A stretch of 35,123 nt of DNA. It comes from an uncultured Akkermansia sp. GTDB taxonomy: Bacteria; Verrucomicrobiota; Verrucomicrobiia; Verrucomicrobiales; Akkermansiaceae. The notes beneath the pieces are model-generated. The model was not told the origin of the DNA. It was given only the letters and a program-made list of their open reading frames with translations, and did not search any database. Below, one piece after another: positions 9,351-18,070 of the stretch. Where the stretch lies: positions 1-35,123 of the forward strand of contig CANRJD010000012.1 of the NCBI GenBank assembly GCA_947630815.1, in the 5' to 3' direction. Numbering within the stretch: the stretch's first letter is position 1; the number at the start of each line of letters is the position of its first letter. The translations under genes and the position numbers were made by a program.

Positions 9351-9671
9351 GCAACCGCATTAGAAAACGCGGTTGCCTATGTACAACACGCACGACGGTC
9401 GTAAGTGCGTATGGACAGCGCGCAGGCGCTGCCCCGCAGGGGCGAACCGGCAGAGTGGTGCCGGTGAGTCAACTTACGAGGTACGATGTACGATTTATTC
9501 ATAATGTGCGCGTTGCGCAGATTTTTTCGGATCATTAATGTATGTTGAGATCTCTTTAGATCCATCAGCATGATGACCGCTTGTTGTCATAACTTTTGAT
9601 GCGTATTAACTGTAATATCAGTCAATAAGGGCATTCCTCTGTTGATTAACTTCTTCTCAAATGCGTTTGCC
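9351..9671 (+). repeat. Repeat family 1, long copy C
   Basis: GCAACCGCATTAGAAAACGCGGTTGCC ... triple-hairpin cassette ... ATTTATTCATAATGTGCGCG...TCAATAAGGGC...CTCAAATGCGTTTGCC. Confidence 0.85.
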
Positions 9672-10042
9672 GTGTATGTTCGCTCAATCCAGGCTTTATG
9701 GATGCCCCCATGGCGTCCAATACAAAGTCAATTCCCTCACGTCTTGCAAACTTTGCAGCAGGAACAAAATCGCTATCTCCGGCAATGAGAACGATCTTAT
9801 CCACTCGTTTTCTTCAGATCCACCGTTTTCTTGAGAAGTGGGTGATATACCTTCTTTTCAGAAGGAGCGCAATCGTAGTAAAGAACTCGGTACAAGGAGC
9901 AATCTTCCCTATCATGAGCCAGATGTCGCTGGCAATATCTGTACAAGGTATCAGCAGCTCTAGCCGGAATCTCGTGACCGGTAAAACCAACAATCTTGCG
10001 GCGATAATAGCCACCATCAACTAAAATAGCAGTCTTGATCAT
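9672..10042 (-). pseudogene. NYN-domain (LabA/PIN-like) protein, internally deleted and frameshifted
   Basis: N part MIKTAILVDGGYYRRK...LYRVLYYDCAPSEKKVYHPLLKKTVDLKKTSG*; after a frame change, VDKIVLIAGDSDFVPAAKFARREGIDFVLDAM. The middle of the family is missing. Confidence 0.85.
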
Positions 10043-10050
10043 GATAATAA

Positions 10051-10104
10051 AAAAGCCCCCACGTTCATAGATTCCCGGATGATGGGAGAATTACTGGTGG
10101 GGGC
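10051..10104 (-). terminator. Terminator/attenuator-like hairpin in the leader of the NYN pseudogene
   Basis: Minus strand GCCCCCAC (10104-10097) ... GTGGGGGC (10062-10055) followed by TTTTTTATTATCATG. Confidence 0.55.
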
Positions 10105-10275
10105 GGATAAAGTTTTCGTCGGAATCACTTCCGCTAAGAAAAAGCTACTATGTGAGAGACATTTTGTCAATCTTTATTTTTCTCTTTTGTTTATACGGTG
10201 GATCGCCAAATGAAATGCAATAAGCTCAAAGCGCCCGACGCCCCCGTGCAGGGCGATCGCGATGACAAGCGAACA

Positions 10276-11136
10276 TCAAAACATCGAAAGGGCTGCGACG
10301 AACGCGATGGTGAAAGAGGGGGAAGCGATAAGGTCGATGATACCGCCGATGCCAGGGAGGAGGTGGCTACTGTCTTTCACGCCGAGGCAGCGTTTAATGA
10401 GAGAACAGGCGAGATTTCCCATAACGGAAATCAGAAATAGCAGGGCAGAAATTGAAGCGGCAAGCAGTATGGGGCCTTCCGGCTCAACCAATCGGAGAAG
10501 CACTGTCCCACTGAGGGTGGTGAAGAGCAAAGAGCCGATGATTCCCTCCCATGATTTTTCGGGAGAGACGGCGGGACTGAAGGGACGCGAGATAAAACGA
10601 CGCCCGACGAGAGCCCCGCAGAGATAGGTCCAGATGTCGCTCATCTTTGTCACAGCGATGAAGAGAAGAAGCATGAGAGCTGTCGACGGATTCAGAAAGA
10701 ACATGGCGAGCCCAAAAAGCCACCCGGGGTAAATGAACGCAACAAGAGAAATTCCCAAGCTGCGCAGGGCTGTCTCCGGGCTGCGCACCAAGCAGTCCAT
10801 CCTCACCACTTCACAGAGAAAAGCGAGGAGAACAAATATGATGAGTCCCACCAGAGGACAAGCCGAATAATTAGTCTCCAGGGGGTAGGCAAAAGGGGTT
10901 GAGATGAAAAGGCACCACGGATATATCAACCCTGCCAACACAACGAGCCAGCGGTTTTCTCCCGCATTGCTCTTGCGCAGCATGAAAAACCACTCGACTG
11001 CTGCCAGATTGCACAGCAAAGGCACGAGCACTTGCAGACAAATTCCATCATACAAAATGCATGCCGCAGCCACCACAGCAAGACTGATGATGGTGGAGAA
11101 GAGGCGCTTGAGAAAAGTCTTGAACTTGTCGCTCAT
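10276..11136 (-). CDS. cdsA: Phosphatidate cytidylyltransferase paralog 1
   Basis: CdsA-like TM protein; KKMSDIWTYLCGALVGR-type motif (TKMSDIWTYLCGALVGRRFISRPFSPAVSPEKSWEG) and VKDSSHLLPGIGGIIDLIAS. Confidence 0.8.
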   Translation of the reverse strand: MSDKFKTFLKRLFSTIISLAVVAAACILYDGICLQVLVPLLCNLAAVEWFFMLRKSNAGENRWLVVLAGLIYPWCLFISTPFAYPLETNYSACPLVGLIIFVLLAFLCEVVRMDCLVRSPETALRSLGISLVAFIYPGWLFGLAMFFLNPSTALMLLLFIAVTKMSDIWTYLCGALVGRRFISRPFSPAVSPEKSWEGIIGSLLFTTLSGTVLLRLVEPEGPILLAASISALLFLISVMGNLACSLIKRCLGVKDSSHLLPGIGGIIDLIASPSFTIAFVAALSMF

Positions 11137-11166
11137 CGTCGCGGAAAGGTCAACTGCGAGCGGGCG

Positions 11167-12039
11167 TCAAAATGTCGAAAGGGCTGCGACAAGCGCGATG
11201 GTGAAGGCGGGGGAGTCAATGAGGTCGATGATACCGCCGATGCCGGGGAGGAGGTGGCTGCTGTCCTTCACGCCAATACCTCGCTTAACGAGCGAACCGG
11301 CGAGATCCCCCGCCACGGAGATGAAATAAACTACGACAGCGCTTATGATGGCAAACCACATGGGATATTCCGGCTCGACAAATCGGATGAGCATTACCGC
11401 GCTGAGGGTAGTGAGGATCAAGGAGCCGATGAATCCCTCCCACGATTTCTTGGGAGAGACGGTCGGGCTGAAAGGACGCGAGATGAAACGGCGTCCGACA
11501 AGAACCCCGCAGAGGTAGGCCCAGATGTCGCTGAGTTTGGTGATGACCACAATCGTCACAAGGATGGGCAGGCCATAATGCGGCTCCATATAACCGAGAG
11601 CAAAGGCAAGGAACCAGCCCGGATAAACAAAGGCGAAAACAGTGGTGCCGACGCTGCGGAGAGCTGCCTCAGCGCTCTGCTTCCCGTAATCCATGCGAAA
11701 TAATTCACAAATGACAGCGGTCAGGATAAAAAGGACGAGACAGGCAATCACAACCGGGAACACGAGGACGGGGAGTTGAGTTTGGGTATAAATTAAAGCC
11801 GCGATCCAAGGGTACAGCAGCCCTCCGATAAGGATGAGCCATCGATTGCACTCTGTTTTCTTCTCCCGCAACATCAGGAACCACTCGACGGCAGCCAGGT
11901 TGCAGAGCACGCAGATGAGCGCCGCGCAGTACCATGTGTTTTCAAAATAGTACGTCCCGCCCAACGCCGCCGCCACCACAGCAAGGACGATGATGGTGGA
12001 GAAGAGGCGCTTAAGGAAAGTTTTCAGTTTGTCGCTCAT
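11167..12039 (-). CDS. cdsA: Phosphatidate cytidylyltransferase paralog 2
   Basis: MSDKLKTFLKRLFSTI start shared with paralog 1; SPKKSWEGFIGS; VKDSSHLLPGIGGIIDLIDS. ORF extension upstream of 12039 overlaps fumarase and is rejected. Confidence 0.85.
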   Translation of the reverse strand: MSDKLKTFLKRLFSTIIVLAVVAAALGGTYYFENTWYCAALICVLCNLAAVEWFLMLREKKTECNRWLILIGGLLYPWIAALIYTQTQLPVLVFPVVIACLVLFILTAVICELFRMDYGKQSAEAALRSVGTTVFAFVYPGWFLAFALGYMEPHYGLPILVTIVVITKLSDIWAYLCGVLVGRRFISRPFSPTVSPKKSWEGFIGSLILTTLSAVMLIRFVEPEYPMWFAIISAVVVYFISVAGDLAGSLVKRGIGVKDSSHLLPGIGGIIDLIDSPAFTIALVAALSTF

Positions 12040-12068
12040 CGTCGTAAAAAGGCTGCTCCGAGCGGGGT

Positions 12069-13718
12069 TCAGTGGGCGCATCCCGGACACGCCCAACCGG
12101 CACGGATATCCGCGAAGAAGTCGTGTCCCTTGTCGTCCACGAGGATGTAGGCAGGGAAATCCTTGACGGTGATCTTCCAGATGGCTTCCATGCCGAGCTC
12201 GGGGTACTCCAGGCACTCGATGGAGGTGATGCAGTTTTTCGCGAGATCCGCCGCCACACCGCCGATGGAGCCGAGATAGAACCCGCCGTGCTTCTGACAG
12301 GAATCCGTGACGGCTTGAGAGCGGTTGCCCTTGGCAATCATGATGAGGCTGCCGCCGTGGCTCTGGAAGAGGTTCACGTAGGAGTCCATACGCCCCGCCG
12401 TAGTGGGCCCGAATGAACCGGAGGGGTAACCCTCAGGAGTCTTGGCGGGACCGGCGTAGTAGATGGGGTGATCCTTGATGTAATCCGGCAAGTCCTGTCC
12501 GGCGTCCAGACGCTCCTTGAGCTTGGCGTGCGCGATGTCGCGTCCCACAATGATGGTACCGGTGAGCGAGAGGCGCGTCTTGACCGGATACTTGGTGAGC
12601 TCGGCAAGCACCTCCTTCATGGGACGGTCGAGGTTGATGGGTACGCCGGCGCTCTTGGTCTCACGCAGCTCGGCGGGGATGTACTTGCCGGGGTCGCACT
12701 CCAGCTCCTCGATGAAAATGCCCTCCGGCGTAATCTTGGCCTTGGCGTTGCGATCCGCCGAGCAGGAGACGCCCAACGCCACCGGACAGCTCGCGCCGTG
12801 CCGCGGCAGACGCACCACACGCACGTCCAGCGCAAACCACTTGCCGCCGAATTGCGCGCCCAGTCCCAGCTTCTCCGCTTCTTTCTTTAGTTCGGCCTCG
12901 AGCTCCAGATCGCGGAAGGCGCGACCATGCTCGTTGCCGCTCGTGGGCAGGTTATCGTAGTATTTGGTCGAGGCAAGTTTCACGGTCTTGAGGCACAGCT
13001 CGGCACTGGTGCCGCCCACCACAAAAGCCACGTGGTAGGGCGGACAGGCGGCTGTGCCCAGTGTGCTCATCTTTTCCACCATGAACTTCTTGAGCGAGGC
13101 GGGGTTGAGCAAGGCCTTCGTCTCCTGATAAAGGTACGTCTTGTTGGCAGAACCACCGCCCTTCGCGATGAATAGGAACTCGTACTCCATGCCGTGAGCC
13201 GTCGCAAAGAGGTCCACCTGGGCGGGCAGGTTGGTGCCCGTGTTGACCTCGCGGTACATATCCAACGCCACATTTTGGGAGTAGCGCAAATTGTTCTTCG
13301 TGTAGCAATCGTAGGCGCCCCGGGAGATCCACTCGGCGTCATCACAGCCCGTCCACACCTGCTGCCCCTTCTTGCCTACACAGATGGCGGTGCCGGTGTC
13401 CTGGCAGAGCGGCAGCACCCCCAGTGCGGCCACCTCCGCATTTCTCAGCATGGTGAGCGCCACACTTTTGTCATTTTCCGAGGCTTGAGGATCGCTCAGT
13501 ATGCTTTGCACCATGCGCAGGTGCTCGGGACGCAGGAAGAAGGCGACATCGTGCCAAGCCGTTTCGGCTAGCAGGCGCAGCCCCTCCGGTTCCACTTTGA
13601 GCATGGAGTGCCCTTCGAAGCTGCTCACACTCACGTAGTCCTTGGTGAGCAAACGATACTTTGTGTGATCTTCCCCCATGGGGAACATCTCTTGGTAAAC
13701 AAAAGGAGGCGTTGCCAT
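12069..13718 (-). CDS. fum: Fumarate hydratase, class I
   Basis: [65 protein letters not shown] typical of class I (Fe-S) fumarases. Confidence 0.93.
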   Translation of the reverse strand: MATPPFVYQEMFPMGEDHTKYRLLTKDYVSVSSFEGHSMLKVEPEGLRLLAETAWHDVAFFLRPEHLRMVQSILSDPQASENDKSVALTMLRNAEVAALGVLPLCQDTGTAICVGKKGQQVWTGCDDAEWISRGAYDCYTKNNLRYSQNVALDMYREVNTGTNLPAQVDLFATAHGMEYEFLFIAKGGGSANKTYLYQETKALLNPASLKKFMVEKMSTLGTAACPPYHVAFVVGGTSAELCLKTVKLASTKYYDNLPTSGNEHGRAFRDLELEAELKKEAEKLGLGAQFGGKWFALDVRVVRLPRHGASCPVALGVSCSADRNAKAKITPEGIFIEELECDPGKYIPAELRETKSAGVPINLDRPMKEVLAELTKYPVKTRLSLTGTIIVGRDIAHAKLKERLDAGQDLPDYIKDHPIYYAGPAKTPEGYPSGSFGPTTAGRMDSYVNLFQSHGGSLIMIAKGNRSQAVTDSCQKHGGFYLGSIGGVAADLAKNCITSIECLEYPELGMEAIWKITVKDFPAYILVDDKGHDFFADIRAGWACPGCAH

Positions 13719-13791
13719 AACGCATTCTCTTGTACCATGCTTTGCCGCACAAAGCGAGAAAAAAATCATGCTCAGGACTGAATGCCACATC

Positions 13792-13905
13792 CGTCCCAAG
13801 AAAAAGCACCCCCCAATACGAAATTAACGGCACATCATGAAGCGTAAGCCGTTGGTTATTTACGATTTACGATTTGGGAAATTCCAGCGCTTGCGCGCGA
13901 ACTTG
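13792..13905 (+). repeat. Repeat family 2, copy 2
   Basis: CGTCCCAAGAAAAAGCACCCC ... ATTTACGATTTACGATTTGGGAAATTCCAGCGCTTGCGCGCGAACTT. Confidence 0.6.
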
Positions 13906-14027
13906 ACGAGGTTTGCCATCTTGCTGGCTTACCTCCTTCATCCATGGGAAACGCATGAGGAATGGGTTGAATGAGCCCAGAGAAGATTTTATTGGGACAC
14001 GTGTGGGAGGGCATACCTTTTCTATGC

Positions 14028-14056
14028 TTGCTAGGGGATGTAATTTTTGGTACAAT
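14028..14056 (+). promoter_or_regulatory. Promoter of M23 gene (TTGCTA-17-TACAAT)
   Basis: ttgcta 14028-14033, 17-nt spacer, tacaat 14051-14056, ATG 14064. Confidence 0.6.
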
Positions 14057-14063
14057 GGGTTGC

Positions 14064-14750
14064 ATGATGAGGGAATACCACCGAAAGATACTACTGCTCA
14101 TGGTGAGTTTGTGGCTGATGATGGCCGGTGGAGCGTGGGGGGCGACGATGGCACGGATATCCACGGATGGGAAGTGGGCGATGGTGCCGCTGGCAGACGG
14201 ATTTGACTACCCGGTGGGTAAGCCGAACGGGGAGGGCTACTACAAGTCGCGCGGATTGCGTCTTCAGATACCCCGCCACATGGGTGAGGATTGGAACGGT
14301 AGGGCAGGTGGTAATTCGGATAAAGGGGATCCGGTATATACGGTAGGGACGGGTTTGGTGACCTACGCTGCCGATGCTCGTGGACGCTGGGGGAAGGTGG
14401 TCATTGTGCGCCATGCTTTTCGCGAGCCTCGCACGGGTAAGGTGCTGTGCTGCCAGACGCTGTACGGGCATTTGGATCGCATAGATGTGAAGTTGGGACA
14501 GATTGTGAGGCGGGGAGACCAAGTTGGCACCATTGGCACAAACCGGGGGATGTACCCGGCTCATCTTCATACGGAGTTGCATTTCAATGTGCTGGTAAAT
14601 TGTGGGCAACAAGGTATCCCTAAGACTGCACGCAACTATGGGCATTTGACGCGATTCATTGAGCATTACCGCCGCTTGAGACCAGAGAGGAAGGCGGTTC
14701 GATTGCCCATAGGCTGCTTCCTGCCCTACAAGGATACGGAGGGGTTGTGA
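14064..14750 (+). CDS. Peptidase M23 family protein, secreted
   Basis: Hydrophobic N-terminus; M23 features GDPVYTVGTGLVTYAADARGRWGKVVIVRH, YGHLDRIDVKLGQIVRRGDQVGTIGTN, HLHTELHFN. Confidence 0.8.
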   Translation: MMREYHRKILLLMVSLWLMMAGGAWGATMARISTDGKWAMVPLADGFDYPVGKPNGEGYYKSRGLRLQIPRHMGEDWNGRAGGNSDKGDPVYTVGTGLVTYAADARGRWGKVVIVRHAFREPRTGKVLCCQTLYGHLDRIDVKLGQIVRRGDQVGTIGTNRGMYPAHLHTELHFNVLVNCGQQGIPKTARNYGHLTRFIEHYRRLRPERKAVRLPIGCFLPYKDTEGL

Positions 14751-15328
14751 TGAGAACGTGCTTGTTCGGTGGTACTTTTGATCCGGTACACGCCGGGCAT
14801 CTGGTCATGGCTCATGCTGTGGAGAGGCAGTTGGCGCCGGAGCGTATCGTTTTTCTGCCGGCTGCGCAATCGCCTTTTAAGACCGGACATCAGACGTTTT
14901 TCACGCCCGAACAGCGCGTGGCTATGCTGCATGCAGCCTTGGCAGATTGGCCCTTCGCGGAGGTTTCTGAGCTGGATATGCATATGGACCCACCGAGTTG
15001 GAGCTGGCGCGTGGTGGAGACTTGGATGGCGCAACATCCTGAGGATGAGCTGTATTGGTTGCTGGGCACAGATGAATGGGAGCAGCTGCACCGTTGGGCC
15101 AGGCCGGACTACTTAGCCGAGCATCTCACCTTTGTGGTGTATCATCGCGGGCAGGAACCGAAGCCGCGTCCCGGTATGCGCGCTATTTTTCTGAGAGGCC
15201 CTATGCATGCGGCATCCGCTTCAGAAATACGGAGGAGACTGGAGCGCGGCCTTCCGATACCGGATGGGTGGTTGCCGGCAGCGGTGGAAAAGATAGTGCA
15301 CGCTGTGTGTGACAAACGGCTAAAATAG
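14750..15328 (+). CDS. nadD: Nicotinate-nucleotide adenylyltransferase
   Basis: MRTCLFGGTFDPVHAGHLVMA; WLLGTDEWEQLHRW; SASEIRRRLERGLP. Start overlaps the upstream stop (TGATG). Confidence 0.93.
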   Translation: MRTCLFGGTFDPVHAGHLVMAHAVERQLAPERIVFLPAAQSPFKTGHQTFFTPEQRVAMLHAALADWPFAEVSELDMHMDPPSWSWRVVETWMAQHPEDELYWLLGTDEWEQLHRWARPDYLAEHLTFVVYHRGQEPKPRPGMRAIFLRGPMHAASASEIRRRLERGLPIPDGWLPAAVEKIVHAVCDKRLK

Positions 15329-15330
15329 CA

Positions 15331-15424
15331 GGGCAAGCGTATTAGAAAATGCGTTTGCCATTTACGATGATCAATCGACAGAAGGGAATTTCTACTATTT
15401 GACTTGGTTCAAATGCGGTTGCCC
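15331..15424 (+). mobile_element. Short MITE-like copy E of repeat family 1
   Basis: GGGCAAGCGTATTAGAAAATGCGTTTGCC at left, AAATGCGGTTGCCC at right; flanked by GGCTAAAAT direct repeats at 15318-15326 and 15426-15434. Confidence 0.6.
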
Positions 15425-15437
15425 TGGCTAAAATTGC

Positions 15438-15465
15438 TTGCCAAGAAAGCAATGCATGGTAAGAT
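15438..15465 (+). promoter_or_regulatory. Promoter of cdaA (TTGCCA-16-TAAGAT)
   Basis: ttgcca 15438-15443, 16-nt spacer, taagat 15460-15465, ATG 15475. Confidence 0.55.
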
Positions 15466-15474
15466 GAAGAGCGT

Positions 15475-16332
15475 ATGGAATTGGGAACAATCGTGAAGTA
15501 CGTGTTTGAAATCACCGTCATGTGGGTGATATTCTACCAGCTGTACCGTTTGTTCCATCGGGAGAGGGCGGCCATGATCATGGGCGGTTTGGTGATTTTG
15601 GGAGTGATCGTTTTTGCTTTTGTCAGGATCATTGATGCAACGGAGTTGGAAGTAATAGGCGGTGCGCTGGTGCCTTTGGGTACGATACTCGCCATCCTCT
15701 TTCAGAGCGAAATACGCACGGCACTAGCGCGCATCGGGCGTGGAAGCTTGAGCAAACTACTGCACCATAATGCCACGAAATCGGACTTCATTGAAAAACT
15801 GTGCGAGGCAGTGAGCTACCTGACGAACAGGCGCTTTGGGGCGCTCATCGTCATATGCCGGGAGGATAAGCTCTCGGCCCAGGTATCAAACGGGATAGCT
15901 CTGGATGCTACTTTCAGTGCCGAATTGGTGGAGAGCATTTTTTACGTGAACAAACAGGGGCAGGGCAACCCTCTGCACGATGGTGCGGCGATTATTGACA
16001 ACGAGCGTATTTTGGCAGCTGGAGTGATTTTGCCGGTCTCGGTACGTGAGCTGAAGGATAGGTCGCTCGGACTGCGCCACAAAGCAGGTATAGGCATTGC
16101 GGAAGAGTCGGATGCGGTGGTGATCATTGTGTCGGAAGAGACGGGAGGCATTTCGCTGGCGGTTGGAGGTGGACAGGGTAGCAATGTGGGCCCGGAGTTG
16201 CAGCGTGATTTAAGCATCGAACTCCTCAAAAAAAGATTGGAAGATTTACTGAACTATCATGAGCAACAGGAAACAACAAATGCCCCGGAAGACAGCGTTG
16301 ACCACGAAGCTCAAGGAAGCGCTGACGAATAA
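15475..16332 (+). CDS. cdaA: Diadenylate cyclase (DisA_N/DAC domain, CdaA type)
   Basis: N-terminal TM helices; DAC motifs DGAAIIDNERILAAGVILPVS and LGLRHKAGIGIAEESDAVVIIVSEETGGISLA. Confidence 0.93.
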   Translation: MELGTIVKYVFEITVMWVIFYQLYRLFHRERAAMIMGGLVILGVIVFAFVRIIDATELEVIGGALVPLGTILAILFQSEIRTALARIGRGSLSKLLHHNATKSDFIEKLCEAVSYLTNRRFGALIVICREDKLSAQVSNGIALDATFSAELVESIFYVNKQGQGNPLHDGAAIIDNERILAAGVILPVSVRELKDRSLGLRHKAGIGIAEESDAVVIIVSEETGGISLAVGGGQGSNVGPELQRDLSIELLKKRLEDLLNYHEQQETTNAPEDSVDHEAQGSADE

Positions 16333-16516
16333 TTGGGTACCCAAGTACTTGTGCCTGGCTCTGGCCGTCACGGTGTGGGGCCTCGCGTATTTTTCCACCA
16401 CATCACGTGAGACGGGATGGGAGAGCGATGCGCGTGAAGCGGTGCCGGAGGGAGTGCCGGTGCAGGGCAATCAGCCTCAAGAAGCGGATACTCCGGCGAG
16501 CAAGAGCCGCTCATAG
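16259..16516 (+). CDS. Small single-TM protein, possible minimal CdaR/YbbR-like partner
   Basis: 85 aa ORF overlapping the cdaA end in another frame; LTNNWVPKYLCLALAVTVWGLAYF resembles the YbbR N-terminal anchor; short polar tail. Confidence 0.55.
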   Translation: MSNRKQQMPRKTALTTKLKEALTNNWVPKYLCLALAVTVWGLAYFSTTSRETGWESDAREAVPEGVPVQGNQPQEADTPASKSRS

Positions 16517-16533
16517 AGCCAGCAGTTATATAT

Positions 16534-17178
16534 ATGAGGGGATTTTTTATCACAGGCACCGATACGGAGATAGGCAAGACCTATGTGACGTGTGCCCTAC
16601 TGAGGGATTTGCGGGCGCGGGGGATGCGCGCTATGGGGTATAAGCCGGTTGCATGCGGCGACAGAACTGACCCACGGGCTATGCGAGAGGCGGCTGGGGA
16701 GCCGGGATTGAGCTTAGAACTCATTAATCCCGTATATCTGCGTGCGGCTACTGCGCCGAGTGTAGCTGCTGAGTTGGAGCAACGAACTCTGAGAGCAGCG
16801 GATTTGGTGGCAGGGCTGCAGGCGTTGGTGTCTGCTGGGTATGACCCCCTTTTGGTGGAGGGAGCGGGAGGATGGGAGGCGCCGCTGAGCCCGGCCGGAG
16901 AAACGATGGCAGACTTGGCGGTTGAGTTGGGTTTGCCGGTGGTGCTGGTAGTGGGCAACAAGCTTGGAGCAGTGAACCATGCTATTCTCACGGTGCAAGG
17001 CATTCGTTCTCGGGGACTGGAGTGCCGCGCCATTGTGCTTAATCAGCAGAGCGAGGAGTGGGATGCGGCATGCGTGAGCAACCGCCGACTCATCGAACAA
17101 CATACAGGCTTGCCGGTTCTCGCGGAGTTGATCCGTGGGCAGGAAGATATCGACTCTCGAGCCGTACTCGGTATATAA
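16534..17178 (+). CDS. bioD: ATP-dependent dethiobiotin synthetase
   Basis: MRGFFITGTDTEIGKTYVTCALLRDL; GYKPVACG; LLVEGAGGWEAPLSP. Confidence 0.93.
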   Translation: MRGFFITGTDTEIGKTYVTCALLRDLRARGMRAMGYKPVACGDRTDPRAMREAAGEPGLSLELINPVYLRAATAPSVAAELEQRTLRAADLVAGLQALVSAGYDPLLVEGAGGWEAPLSPAGETMADLAVELGLPVVLVVGNKLGAVNHAILTVQGIRSRGLECRAIVLNQQSEEWDAACVSNRRLIEQHTGLPVLAELIRGQEDIDSRAVLGI

Positions 17179-17193
17179 TCGGACCATTTTGCT

Positions 17194-18012
17194 ATGGGGA
17201 CAAGGACATGGAAATTGCGCCGCGGCACAATGAATCTGCCGCCCGGCGGGGTGATTATGGGCATCTTGAATGTGACACCGGATTCATTTTCGGATGGCGG
17301 GCAGCACAATGAACCACAAGCTGCGCTGGAACATGCTCGGCAAATGCTGGCACAAGGTGCAGCGATTATTGATGTGGGTGGGGAGTCTTCCCGCCCCGGT
17401 GCGGCAACTGTGGATGTACAAGAAGAGCTGCGACGCGTATTGCCCGTGGTGCGTCTGCTGCGCGAACAACTGCCGACAGCCGTCATTTCCATCGACACGA
17501 GGCATGCTCCGGTAGCGCAGGCTGCACTGGATGAGGGAGCAGATATCGTGAATGACATTTGCGGGCTGGGTGACCCTGCCATGCGTGAGCTGTGCGCGCG
17601 GAGTGGCTGCGGGGTGGTGCTCATGCACATGCAGGGGGAACCATCCACCATGCAGAGCAATCCAACCTACACAAATGTGGTGGCTGAGGTGCGTGATTTT
17701 CTGCGGCAGAGGGTAGAGATGGCATGCTGCGCCGGGGTGGATCTGCGCTGCATTTGCTTGGATCCGGGCATCGGTTTCGGCAAAACGGTGCAACACAATT
17801 TGCAACTCATTGATGGGTTGGAAACTCTGCGTTACCGCGATCTGCCCATTCTCATTGGGTTATCACGCAAGCGATTTTTGGCGGAAACTCTGCCAGGGGA
17901 TGCGCAAGCTACGGTGAAAATGAGCTTGCGTGCGGCCGAGCATGGGGCAGAGATACACCGGGTGCACGAGGTGGCGCCCCTGCGTGCAGCGCTCCGCCGC
18001 GCATTTGAATGA
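17194..18012 (+). CDS. folP: Dihydropteroate synthase
   Basis: IMGILNVTPDSFSDGGQH; IIDVGGESSRPGA; ADIVNDICG; LDPGIGFGKTVQHNLQLI. Confidence 0.95.
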   Translation: MGTRTWKLRRGTMNLPPGGVIMGILNVTPDSFSDGGQHNEPQAALEHARQMLAQGAAIIDVGGESSRPGAATVDVQEELRRVLPVVRLLREQLPTAVISIDTRHAPVAQAALDEGADIVNDICGLGDPAMRELCARSGCGVVLMHMQGEPSTMQSNPTYTNVVAEVRDFLRQRVEMACCAGVDLRCICLDPGIGFGKTVQHNLQLIDGLETLRYRDLPILIGLSRKRFLAETLPGDAQATVKMSLRAAEHGAEIHRVHEVAPLRAALRRAFE

Positions 18013-18046
18013 AAAACGGCGCGGAGCAACTGTGACTCCACGCCGG
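18012..18046 (-). terminator. Intrinsic terminator for the minus-strand PA14-like gene
   Basis: Minus strand CCGGCGTGGAG-TCACAGTTG-CTCCGCGCCG followed by TTTTTC. Confidence 0.6.
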
Positions 18047-18070
18047 AAAAATGCAGCAGTTGTGCGAACC

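Noticed and set aside
12040-12216. N-terminal extension of cdsA paralog 2 (349-aa ORF)
   Set aside because: Overlaps the 3' end of fumarase; paralog 1 starts at the equivalent MSDK Met, supporting 12039.
13719-13799. N-terminal extension of fumarase (576-aa ORF)
   Set aside because: Extends towards repeat family 2; MATPPF start at 13718 is more plausible.
16510-16533. TATATA directly before bioD as a promoter
   Set aside because: The -10-like sequence abuts the ATG and no -35 is evident; bioD is probably co-transcribed with cdaA.
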